Assembly (NCBI GenBank): GCA_033558025.1
Contig: JAUCEF010000016.1
Coordinates: forward strand, 3,348,001 to 3,412,000
Direction: 5' to 3'
DNA: 64,000 nt
DNA from: Phytophthora sp. 'mugwort'
Taxonomy: Eukaryota; Oomycota; Peronosporomycetes; Peronosporales; Peronosporaceae
Made by a program: the position numbers and the translations under genes. The notes under the pieces were generated by a model. It was not told the origin of the DNA and made no database searches. It saw nothing but the letters and a program-made list of their open reading frames with translations. Shown piece after piece: positions 42,654-52,379 of this stretch (its first letter is position 1; the number at the start of each line of letters is the position of its first letter).

Positions 42654-44056
42654 TCAAGTGCTGTCGCACCCGAAAGTGGCTTTCCAGTCCGCTTCGAGCA
42701 GCAACGAACCCATTCGTTGACAAACAAACTTGTCCACTATATGGAACGACCTGTTGATCATGTCGAGGAAAGCCTGAAGTTGCTGAACCTTGTCAACAAC
42801 ACTGTCTTGAATTACCGGGACCGTCTCGAACGACGCCTCCACTATAGTCGACGTGGACTGCCCAGATCCTTGTCGAGGAACTGGTCGCAGTTTGATCCAG
42901 CCTCGTCTGTACAGCTGCACGCCAATGAACTTGTGACCATCGACCTCCTCAACATCTCCACCGCCAGCCCACACGATAGTGACGCCTCCATCCTCGTCCA
43001 TATATCTACGAGCAATGTATTTGCCGCTTCCCTTTCTCGATATGACTCCTTCCAAGCTCATCCGAGTCTTGAACGCACGTGCGAGCATTCCTGTCTACAC
43101 GAACCATGCAAGGTCAGCTAGTTGGTCCTCAGCACTGCTCGAGCTCCTTTAAACGTACCGACAGATCGGCCTCGTCCCGACTGGTGCGCTGCATCCCGTA
43201 CGTACAGCCGAAGAACCGCCAATAAGCTTCAGTCGCAACGTCCAATCCAAACGGCAGCATCGTTCCGAACTGTAGCTGGAGGATAACACCCGCCTTCACG
43301 CTCGGATCCCTCTTGACCAACTCTGGACCCATGGACAACCCTGACGTCAGGTAGAGTGTCCTGCTAGGAGGACGCTGTCTCTGCATTTGCAGCCTTATCC
43401 TGGCCACATTCGACAGCTGATCGGCGTAAATCTCGTCCGCGGGGTCTGCGTTGAAGTCCCAGTACCGCTGCTGCTGGTGTTGTGTCTCCACCTGCTCCGC
43501 CACCTGTTGCTGCCAAAAGACACAACACAAAATGCTGTCAATCACTCGAGGTTTGAAATTGCCCTTTTTGGTGACCTCTCACCTGGCTTTCGTCACATTT
43601 ATTGAGCAGTTTGTGCAGCTCCACTGACAGGTTCTTGAGCTCCACGCGCGTCTCCTTGAGCTGCTGCTGCTGCTGCTCCACGCGCAGTCGCTCCTGGAGC
43701 TGCCGCTCGGCAATGCCGTTCCAGATCGAATAGACCGAATTGTGGTCCGACCCAATTCCGATCAATTTGTGGTCCGACTCATTTCCGACCAATTTGTGCG
43801 ACTCCGATTTGATGATGGCCGTCGAGTTGTGCAGCTTGAGCCGCTTAAGCTTGAGCTTGAGCTCGAGCTCGCGTACCTGACGTCGGAAAAACGGCAGCTC
43901 AATCTGGATACGCCGCATGCGCTTCTTGCCGCGAGTTTGGGGCGGCTTTGCGTCGCTGAAGCTGTGATACGACTGCGCATCGTGGAGACGAGCATCTCGA
44001 CGGTCAAGGCCATGGACGAACGACGAGCCTGCGAGCTTTTGCGTCGCGTCCTGCAT
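42654..44056 (-). CDS. M96 mating-specific-like protein with START-like C-terminal region, 3 exons
   Basis: Exons 44,056-43,583; 43,509-43,159; and 43,094-42,654 join in frame through introns of 73 bp (GTGAGA...TGGCAG) and 64 bp (GTACGT...GTGTAG) for 421 residues. Residues about 45-75 form a basic, leucine-spaced helix (RRIQIELPFFRRQVRELEL), and residues 118-160 are a Gln-rich coiled coil. The rest (ARIRLQMQRQRPPSRTLYL, LPFGLDVATEAYWRFFGCTY, VIVW-like strands) fits the START-like domain of the large oomycete M96/bZIP-START family, recognised from memory. M96-type genes are linked to sexual development; the role here is not established. ATG 44,056 begins the open exon. Confidence 0.6.
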
Positions 44057-44618
44057 GCTCGAGCCGGTTCTGCGTTTGTGACCAGATAATAAATAGTCCG
44101 TACCGCGGCGACCCTTTTTAGACCAAAATCATCATATTTAAGACGAATTAGACGTCTGTCATCTGCCATGCCTTTACCATTTATTGCCTTTGGTATTGCA
44201 ACGCTACACTTGCTCGTTTGCTCGGTATTCAGCTTTTTGCCAAACCTTCCAACCGCTGACGCCTCGCTTGCTATCAGCTCGCGCAGCAATCCACAGATTT
44301 CGCTGAGCTCCGGTCTGCCTTATGCTAAAGATTCCCGCCAAAACGGGTCTTCCTTTTCATTGGTGGAATTCCACGTTTTCTCGCACTCGCATTGGCTTAA
44401 ATTCCGAGGCGACTTTTCCCGCGTCTTTTTCCGCGCCATAATTCAAAGCGCCTGGTTATTGAAGACGCAGCGCTGTCTTGCTTGCCCCTGCCGCCCACGC
44501 ATCGGCCGCCGCCATCTACCAGACATCCGAGGCGACACATCAGACGACTGCGCGTGCAGTGCCACCCTTTCCAGCCCCGTAGCCGCTCTGTGGACGACGC
44601 TAGAGCCCGTCGCAGGTC
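44057..44618. promoter_or_regulatory. Shared upstream region of the M96-like and CRC-F-box genes, with E2F-like sites
   Basis: These 562 bases separate two divergent starts. TTCCCGCCAAAA (44,332-44,343) is a perfect E2F-type site and TTTTCCCGCG (44,414-44,423) is a second. TTCAAA at 44,442-44,447 is the reverse complement of TTTGAA, the CHR half-site bound by LIN54-type proteins. ATTGG (CCAAT box) occurs near 44,360 and 44,391. The sites lie closer to the CRC gene. Their function is inferred. Confidence 0.5.
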
Positions 44619-47600
44619 ATGGGAGTATCCATCCCCAAGCGCACGGATCAGGGCGACGCAGCGACTTCAGAGGTCAAACCACAAGCTGCAGACAGAGTAC
44701 AGACTGCCACAGACGCCCAGGACGAAGACCATACACCGATTAATCCGGCAAACGCTCCAATAAACGCCTTAAACAGTGAACAACGAGCTCTGGACGCAAC
44801 ACAGGATAAGACGCAGGTGCAGGAAGCTACAGACGCCGCAGAGACGCAGCCAGAGCAGGAGCCGGAGCTGGAGATGAAACGCCAGCAGATGCAGACCCCA
44901 GAACGCGATGAGACGCTCAGCGTCCTCTCTATCGACGCGTCGCCGCACGACAGCGACTTCGACTTCCTTCAGATCAACTCGGACGTAGGATTCTCGCTCC
45001 TGACGCCGTCGCCGCATCGCCGCAGCTTAACAGGATCGTCTTCATTTGATGTGGAGATGGTGGCAGGACCGCTAGCTTCCCCACTGCTATCGTCGTGTGG
45101 CTCCAGTGCAGCGTGTTCTCCATCTAGATTCTTTAAGTCGCCACTGGCGACAAATATTAGGTCGACAGAGAAGGAGAAACGAGCAGCCAAGACACCCCAG
45201 CGACGGACTATTGTGCCCATTCAATTGTCGACACCAAAGAGGCTTCTGGAGGCTATTGACTCGCTCAGTCCGCACGAGGAAAAGGAGGATACGAGAGACT
45301 CTTCTGCTGTGATGCCAGACAAGGTGGAGATTAAAGTTCACGACGATGCTAGACGACCACGGAAAGCTTCAACTTCATCGACGCCTCTGCGCACACCATC
45401 GCCGTCATCTTCATGTAGACAACAGCTGCTGTCTCGACGATTAAAGGATGTCTTTGACCGGTCAGACGACGAGGAGCGTGCGATTGTTCGGGGAGTTATG
45501 AAGTCTCCAGCGGTCAGCAGTCGACGCGTCGATACGTCCGCTTCGCTTCTCGATGCTGACGATATCCAGTGCGTCCCGAGCGGTCTCATGACGAGTCCAA
45601 GTGAGCACGATTCCTTCTTCTCTTTCGCGAATTCGCTGTCTCCAATGCCTGTGGATGAGTTTGAGACCAGCTTCATGTCTGTGAGACTCTCACCGCTGGT
45701 GTCGCTCTCGTCCTACGAGCTACCGAGATTGTAAGCCATCGCACTCATTAGCTAGTATCTTGTCTTATGTTCTAATTGTGGTTGTCCTTAAACGCTGTAT
45801 AGACTCCCACCATTACCTGAGCAGGAGCAACATGATCAGCAAGTGAAGAGCCCAACCACTGTGTATCCTGACACCTCATTGATTCTCAAGACACCAAATA
45901 ATAGGTCAAGGAGCAATCGAGGACTTTCTTCAGCCGGATCATTGGCTGGCGGTGGCATTTCCGCTCCAGATTTTGCAAATGGCTTAGTGTCTCCCAATGT
46001 TTTCAGGGAATCGTTCCCGAATATCCAGGCGTCGACAAGCGCAACGCCAGGAAAAGACGAACGATCGAAACTTGGTGGCCACAGCATCATGAAGATGAAG
46101 CTTCATACGTCGTTTGGAGCCTCTCCTGCATCGCTAGACTCGCATCCTACACGCGAGATTCAGGCCATTAACAATAGTTTGTAAGTTTAGTTGCGTTGGA
46201 TGACTAGAGACTGGCAGTATGACTGATTTGTGCCGTTTGTGTGCGTTTGGGTTGTACAGGAAGCGGAAGAAGTACATTCGTCGACGTAAAGCAGAGGAAA
46301 ATCGCCAACAAACATCGTCATCCAACAATGTTCAGCGTAAATTACTGCAGACCCCGGTGAAGACAGCTACAAGTCGATCACCGCTGCATCCTTGGAACGG
46401 ACAAACGCCGGAAGGAAATCAATTCAAGACCCCCACACCTCGGAAATTAGCTCCAAGTGAACAAAATACCTCAAAACTGGGAGCTGATACCTTGGAAACG
46501 CCAGCTGTAGCGCGTAGATTGATTCCAGCAACAGAACCAACACCAGCACAGACGCCTGTCCACAAAAGGAAGCGGAAAGCGTCGCAGTGCGTGTCGATGC
46601 CCTCTTCGATGGTCAATATTTCAGGACTCAAGAAGCGGAAGTTACCACGAGATGTCCGACAAGAAGCAACACTAACCATCACACCCACGAAGCCAATCAA
46701 GCGAGAGGTGACAGCATCAACCGCAGCCCAGTACAGCGTGTTAACACCGCTGATAACCCCACCCAGTAGCTCAAGCGGCATGTTCGACAGCAACATGATT
46801 AAAACCCCGACGCCTGTAGGCTGTTCAACTTCGTCATTGCAGTCAGGGTCCAAGGCTTTACTAGGCCTTGTGATGCCAGCACAAGTGCCCAGGAAAGCCC
46901 CGTGCAACTGTAAGAAGTCCAAATGCCTCAAACTATACTGCGAATGCTTCGCCAGCGGTGGATATTGCGACGAAAGCTGCAATTGTCTTGACTGTGCGAA
47001 CACAACCGCTACGGAGGAAATACGACAGCAAGCCATCGCCTCGCGACTGGAGAAGAACCCGAACGCGTTCAAGCCGAAGATTGGAGCGACATCTACCGTG
47101 GGTACAGGGACTTCAGGAGCTTCTCTTCGCCTCTCTATCGGTACGTCTAGCGCTTCACCAGGAGTTTTCCTGTCACCACCAGGTCAGTGGAGTCGCCAAC
47201 AACAACAGCTATTAAGTGCTGGCGTGATGACCACGAAGATGCACAAACATGGATGCCATTGCAAGAAATCAGCGTGTCAAAAGAAGTACTGCGAGTGTTT
47301 CCAGGCTGGTGTGCCTTGCGGTGAAAACTGCCGCTGTATTGTAAGTAACCTTAGAGTAGTGACTCTTATTGTGTGACTGAACTCGTGCTTCGTGTTACAG
47401 GACTGTAAGAACCAGGCATTGTGCGTGGCTCACGCGAATGGTGTAGCAACTGCGGGCTCCGTTGTGGGAGGCACTCCGACGCGTATTGCTAACGAGCTTG
47501 AAGAGACCTTTGTATCGTCAGTTCTTCAGGGCGTGCGCAAGCGGATGCGTATTGATCGTGAGACTTGGAAGAAGGACTTCTCGTCTCCGTTTGAGGCTTC

Positions 47601-48249
47601 TCCAGGACGCGATCGACAACGCACAGAGTTATTGCAGTCGAGGCTACTTGCATCCAGAGGTGCTAGTAGCTCTGGTGGTACAACGTTGAGAGTTCGGGTG
47701 CCATTCACGTCACCTTCTTCACCTCAAATAACCAGTCAACCTGCGGCCAAGCGTTCTCGTAAGATGTCTCCAGTCAGAGAAGGGGAGGAAGAGCGAGGTG
47801 GCCGCGCTGGAGCAGCACACAACTTAATGTTACTGAAGGAACGTGAGTTGCAGTACGCTTTTGGCGACAAGAACAGCAACAGCATCGGGAAGGCTGTGCT
47901 TTCAGCTGTGGTTCGACCATCAAGTGGAAGTGAAAGAGTCTTTGTGCTGCCATTATTTGGAACCAAACTTCCTCCTTTGGAGAGCGGAGTTAGTGCGAAA
48001 ATCTTTCGCTTTCTTACGAACGCCGACCTGCATAATGCCAGCTTGGTGAGTCACCTCTGGAACCAGGTTGCTCTGGGCGATACCGTCTGGGACCACGCTA
48101 ACTTCATCCCAACCGAGGCGAACGCTGTTTCCGCACAGCGAAAGAGGAATTCACGGATTAAAGTCGAATCTGAGAACAGAGACACGAGCAGACAAATGGT
48201 GACCATCAAGTGCGAACCAAACCTTGCTGTGCTCTCGGCTCTGCGGTAA
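44619..48249 (+). CDS. CRC (tesmin/TSO1, LIN54-like) protein with C-terminal F-box, 4 exons
   Basis: Exons 44,619-45,730; 45,803-46,180; 46,260-47,340; and 47,401-48,249 join in frame (introns 72, 79 and 60 bp) for 1,139 residues. Two CXC repeats form a CRC domain: CNCKKSKCLKLYCECFASG near residue 712, and CHCKKSACQKKYCECFQAG near 830 continuing across the last intron (CRCI-DCKNQ). They are separated by NPNAFKPKI, the usual RNPxAFxPK spacer. Residues about 1048-1092 form an F-box (VSAKIFRFLTNADLHNASLV, HLWNQVALGDTVWDHA). LIN54-type proteins bind CHR DNA in MuvB/DREAM cell-cycle complexes. The stop TAA overlaps a GTAAGT at 48,246, so a further exon is possible. Confidence 0.85.
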
Positions 48250-48489
48250 GTAGGATAGGAAAAAAATGAAGATAATTATTAGTTTGGATAGGAACAGATA
48301 GGAATTGTATTAGCCAGTCTGCTAAGAGGTATACAGCACAACAAATGAAACATGCTGAGTACGTCTGCCATCGTCCATTGGTATGTATCCAAGTGATGTC
48401 GCTCACCTTTCATAGTTTCCTTCCACTGAGAAACCATGAAGAAACGTACTGATACTCAATATCATCGTCAACGTGAAGTGTCAATGTGA

Positions 48490-50663
48490 TCAGGATGAAA
48501 GCTTCGGCATGCGACGTGGATTATCAAGTGAGATGTGCTGCATGCGAACAGCGCCAAGGATAATTTCAGGCAGTTCTTCATCGGACTGGGCTTCAAGCAG
48601 GAACGCCATGTCCACCACCAGCGACTTGGTCACACCTTGCACCATGCCCACGACGGTGTTGGCAACTGAGTTGGACGAAATGTCGATGTCCACTTCAAAG
48701 TAGTTTTCTCCACGATGATACGGACACTTGAGCTTGTTGCCCAGCAATGTCGGCTTGGAACCGACCGACTGTTTGATAATGAAACTGCCCTCGACAACAG
48801 TAGGAATGAGCTTGAAGCGCGAGTTCCGAAACTGGTCGTCGCCATCAAAAAAGTCATTCAACAGCTCGCAAAAGGCCGAGCCGTCCTCAAACACGTTGTC
48901 ACGCACTGGCTGGAAGTAGAAGATCATACAAACGTTCTCTGGACTCGGGATGATCATATTGACAACAAACGTGAACTTGGAGCTGGTGCGGCCGATACTG
49001 TCTGGACGAGACGAGATGTTGTACCTCTCGGCCGCACTCTCGAACGACAACAGATCCACGCCCACAGTGTGGAACATTGCTGGACCTGAAGGTATTTTTT
49101 TCTTGTCGTTCAGGTAATTGTGTCCACGCACACTAAAGAGAGAGGCGTCAGGCTCAGCCCACATCTTCTCCGGGAGACTGGTTTGCAGCTTCTGCACGCC
49201 CATAACCACCCCCATTGAGTCTACACTCGTACGTTGGGTAAGAGTAGACTCTTCCTGTCCAGTCTCCGATCCTTCAGCTGCATCAGTAGGTGCCATCGAG
49301 ACGTTGGGCGTGATGAAGTCGGTAGCACTCATTTCGTCGCGAATACCCACAACACTGCGCAGCATGGGCATGACGAGATCCACATCCATCCCAAGCTGGT
49401 GGTAAATGCGCGACCAGCCAGCAGAGTCGTATCGGAGCACGTATGTGACTAGTGTGCGAATAGACCCACTGGGAACACGCTGAGGAGCGATAACGAAGCC
49501 GCCACCCAGCAGATTTGCACGTACGTAATTGTGACGCACTCGACACTCTGGGTGCTCGATGCTCTGGTACATGACAAAGTACGATCCGTCCTCTTCACGT
49601 CGCCAGTAGCGCATGAGCACCAAATCACGAGCTTTCTGCCACAATGGCCATAAATGAGTCGGTCGTTGCGTCACGTAGACAATGTCAGCATGGTCATCTA
49701 GCTGCTGCACCACACGCATCGTTGCCGTCGCCGAATCCCACCTCTGGAATCTCTTGGAATTCATGATGAGTCGGAAAACTTCCGTCGGGGAGCCATGTAC
49801 CACCTGCGAGACACGGAAGCTCGGGATCTCGGGTGCCTGTGTAGGCGTGACGGCCACGCAGCACACAGCGATCGCCACCAATGCCGTCGTGAAGCTTAAC
49901 AGCATATTGTTCGCGAACGAGTACATGCTGCTAAAACTGAGCGCTGCACCCACAAAGGCACTAAAGATCAGTCCATTCGTTGTGGCAGCGTGCTGTGCGT
50001 ACAAGTTGGCCGCGACGTTGGGGCCTAGCGGACACTCTTGCATGATCCGGAGTCCACCTTCCACTCTGGCGAGCCACCAGGCCTGCTCGGCCTTGACGTT
50101 GTCCGCGTCTAAGTTAAACAGTGACACGGTGTCCTCATCAGCCTTCAGCATCCTCGGGACGTGCGTAGGCGTGGGGAAAATCTCGGCGTCTGTCTTGAGC
50201 TTCCTCTGGTGCGCTACGAGCTCCCTTAGCGAACGCACAGCGTTCTCCAGAGCGCGTTTCCACTCCTTGGCATTCTCCTCGCTCTTGGCTCCTAGATCCA
50301 AGAACCTGTCTTTCTTGTACGACTTCTCGCCGGACCCTCCGTCCCCCACTGCGAACGTGATGCGGAACATCCAGACGGGTCCGTGGTGCTTGTGTTTCTC
50401 CTCTGAATTGAACACGGGGCTCACGACGCAGCCGTCCATCAGAATGTAGGTCCCTCGAGGCGCCGGATCGCCGCGTTTGCGGTAGTAACGGAGCTGGTTG
50501 CCGTCCAGGAGGAAGTAGCGATCTACTACTGACACACAATAAAAATGATACATGATTTGTGAGCCTTCTATTGAGCAGTTTAAGACGGGAATTTCATGGT
50601 TCGAGAGAGCGTACGCCATATGAGGTTCATGTGATCGCGGCGCTTAGTGAGCCAGCCCTCCAT
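48490..50663 (-). CDS. EDR2-like PH-START-DUF1336 protein, 2 exons
   Basis: A 49-bp exon 1 (50,663-50,615) encodes MEGWLTKRRDHMNLIW. After an 86-bp intron (GTACGC...TGTCAG, 50,614-50,529), exon 2 (50,528-48,490) continues VDRYFLLDGNQLRYYRKR, giving a complete PH domain and 695 residues. The long frame opens at 50,619, but starting there would read through the intron and lose the first PH strand. Two hydrophobic segments (about 202-244) precede a START domain (about 252-440: VFRLIMNSKRFQRWD, DIVYVTQRP, YRSIEHPECRVR-like). The C-terminal DUF1336/EDR2_C domain ends with GVTKSLVVDMAFLLEAQ. Homologues in plants bind lipids at membranes; a lipid-transfer or signalling role is inferred. Confidence 0.85.
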
Positions 50664-51019
50664 CGTCGCCAGCGGGGTCGAGAGTGACGTCGTGATGCGG
50701 AAATGGGAGCGCCTGGGCAGGTTTGCGACTGAAGGCACACGATTGGGACACTTTGACGTAATACACAGCTGCGATTGGCTGGATTTTGGACAGAAAACCT
50801 ATAGTTCTGGGTACACGACCACACCACATTCACACAAACTGCACTTTACGTGAGGACAACTTGTTTAAAACTGAGCTCCTCGAGCTTTTAACGCTTTGAC
50901 TATGCGTATCACTCACTCAATTCTGCCTTCCCTCTTCCAAGTCTTGCACGCTTTCAACAGCAATACACTGCGGCAATTTGTGGTCGACTTTGCAGCTGAG
51001 ACTTGGGCTTAACTTGCGT
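50664..51019. other. Upstream region of the EDR2-like gene; 3' side of OST3/6
   Basis: About 356 bp with no coding sequence. It holds the EDR2-like promoter and the 3' end of the OST3/6 gene, which lies upstream on the same strand. No clear initiator was identified. Confidence 0.4.
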
Positions 51020-52093
51020 CTAGAAGCCCATCCAGCCCGTGTACCAGCGGTTCTTGAACTTGTAAGCGTCCGTCATCTGGCGGTACATGAAGACGAAGCC
51101 CAGCACGCAGCCCACGATGGACACGTAGCGTACGGCCGGGTTGCGCACATACAGCGCCCACTGCGAGAGCAGGATCATGAAGATGGCAGAGGCCACGTCG
51201 TAGCCGCCGACGATGAGGCCTTCGTAGACGAACTGCTGGCGGCCTTGCGGATGGAAGTATTGGATGTTGCCCTTGCGGTCGGCTGTGTATGGCGGCGGGT
51301 TGCGGATGATGCAGTACACCATGCCGGACACCGACAGCCCATAGAACAACAGTGAGACCGTCATCCAAAGCTGCTTGCGACGCAACTTGGCCATCACAAA
51401 GTCTAGGTGAGACAGCACCAGCTTGGCAGTGAGCGCCGTTGAAGCCAATGCCGCGACGACAAGCACGTAAAGGAAGGTCTTGGAGCGCTGAATAGTGAAC
51501 TCGAAGCCTGTGCGTTGCTTGACAAAGGTGGCCATGGCCTCGGCATCTTTGCCCTGAGAGTAGACGTTGTAGAGATTCTGCGGCTCTACCTTGGCCTTCT
51601 TAGGCATGCGGTCACCGGCGTCTACGGAGCGATCGGGCGCCACGTACACGACGTGGGGAGCCGAGGTAAACTCGTACATGCCGAATGCCTCCTGGTTGGC
51701 CTCGAAGTCCACGACGCCGAAGAAGACATCGAGTCCGTCGCGCGTGTCCACCTTTACCTGCTTGGCCGTTTCGTAGCTCTCACCCAGCGTCTCGAACTCC
51801 GGCGCCACCTGCGCGCACGTCTCGCATTTGTACTTGGCAGCTGTGGCCGTGAATAGCAGCACCAGATGGTACGGACGGTCCGGCCGCACGGCGTAGCGCC
51901 CGAAGAGCTCGTTTGTCAAGGGAATCACGCCGTCCCGCACACGTCCCTGGAGCTGCGCCAGCTTCTCGCTGCCCTTGAGCGGTCCGCCCTTCGCCTTGCG
52001 ACTCTTCTTAGCCTCGACATCTGCACCCGACCAGCTCACCATAAGCAGCAGCGTCGCCAGCAGTGCCAGCAAGCGCATCGTTCCCCGCGCCAT
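51020..52093 (-). CDS. OST3: Oligosaccharyltransferase OST3/OST6 (TUSC3/MagT1-type) subunit
   Basis: The start is placed at ATG 52,093 (MARGTMRLLALLATLLLMVS), which begins with a signal peptide, rather than the frame's first ATG 30 codons upstream; this gives 357 residues. A lumenal thioredoxin-like domain carries the redox motif CETC at residues 90-93 (YKCETCAQVAPEF) and a cis-Pro-like SAPHVVYV. Four transmembrane segments follow at about 206-227, 242-262, 293-313 and 322-338. This topology defines OST3/OST6, the oxidoreductase subunit of the ER oligosaccharyltransferase that holds acceptor proteins for N-glycosylation. It is divergent from glucosidase I, 286 bp away. Confidence 0.92.
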   Translation of the reverse strand: MARGTMRLLALLATLLLMVSWSGADVEAKKSRKAKGGPLKGSEKLAQLQGRVRDGVIPLTNELFGRYAVRPDRPYHLVLLFTATAAKYKCETCAQVAPEFETLGESYETAKQVKVDTRDGLDVFFGVVDFEANQEAFGMYEFTSAPHVVYVAPDRSVDAGDRMPKKAKVEPQNLYNVYSQGKDAEAMATFVKQRTGFEFTIQRSKTFLYVLVVAALASTALTAKLVLSHLDFVMAKLRRKQLWMTVSLLFYGLSVSGMVYCIIRNPPPYTADRKGNIQYFHPQGRQQFVYEGLIVGGYDVASAIFMILLSQWALYVRNPAVRYVSIVGCVLGFVFMYRQMTDAYKFKNRWYTGWMGF

Positions 52094-52379
52094 TGTAGCA
52101 CTCTCGAGTCGCCACGTGGAGGATCGAAAATGTGGAGCGTTATTGCAACTGAAGCACCCCAATTCCGCTTTTCGACCAATCATGTAAAGTCTAAGTTGGT
52201 ACGTCCGAATTGAAATGTCGTGTCCACTTCAATTGCAATTGTCCATTCTGGCGTTGCGACAGTTGGCTTCGTACATAAAATCGAATTTTCAGCGAATCGG
52301 ATATAGCACATGTTTACGTATTGTACACCATTTGGGTCAATTTGGTACCGTGTGGAGCACTATTCCCCCCTTTGCTGCC
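52094..52379. promoter_or_regulatory. Shared 286-bp promoter of OST3/6 and glucosidase I
   Basis: This lies between two divergent ATGs. CCACGTGG (52,112-52,119) is a perfect palindromic G-box that could bind bZIP factors from either side. CCAAT occurs at 52,176-52,180, with a second CCCCAAT near 52,157. CCATTCT (52,243-52,249) fits the oomycete initiator (YCAYTYY) for the plus-strand gene, about 130 bp from its ATG. The ER-stress relevance of the CCACG core is inferred, not shown. Confidence 0.5.

Noticed and set aside
43762..44289. 175-codon minus-strand frame overlapping the M96-like first exon
   Set aside because: It overlaps the coiled-coil exon in another frame. The spliced M96-like model has clean introns and a recognisable domain, so this frame is a shadow.
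49682..50449. 255-codon plus-strand frame opposite the EDR2-like gene
   Set aside because: The minus-strand product has PH, START and DUF1336 motifs; the plus frame has none.
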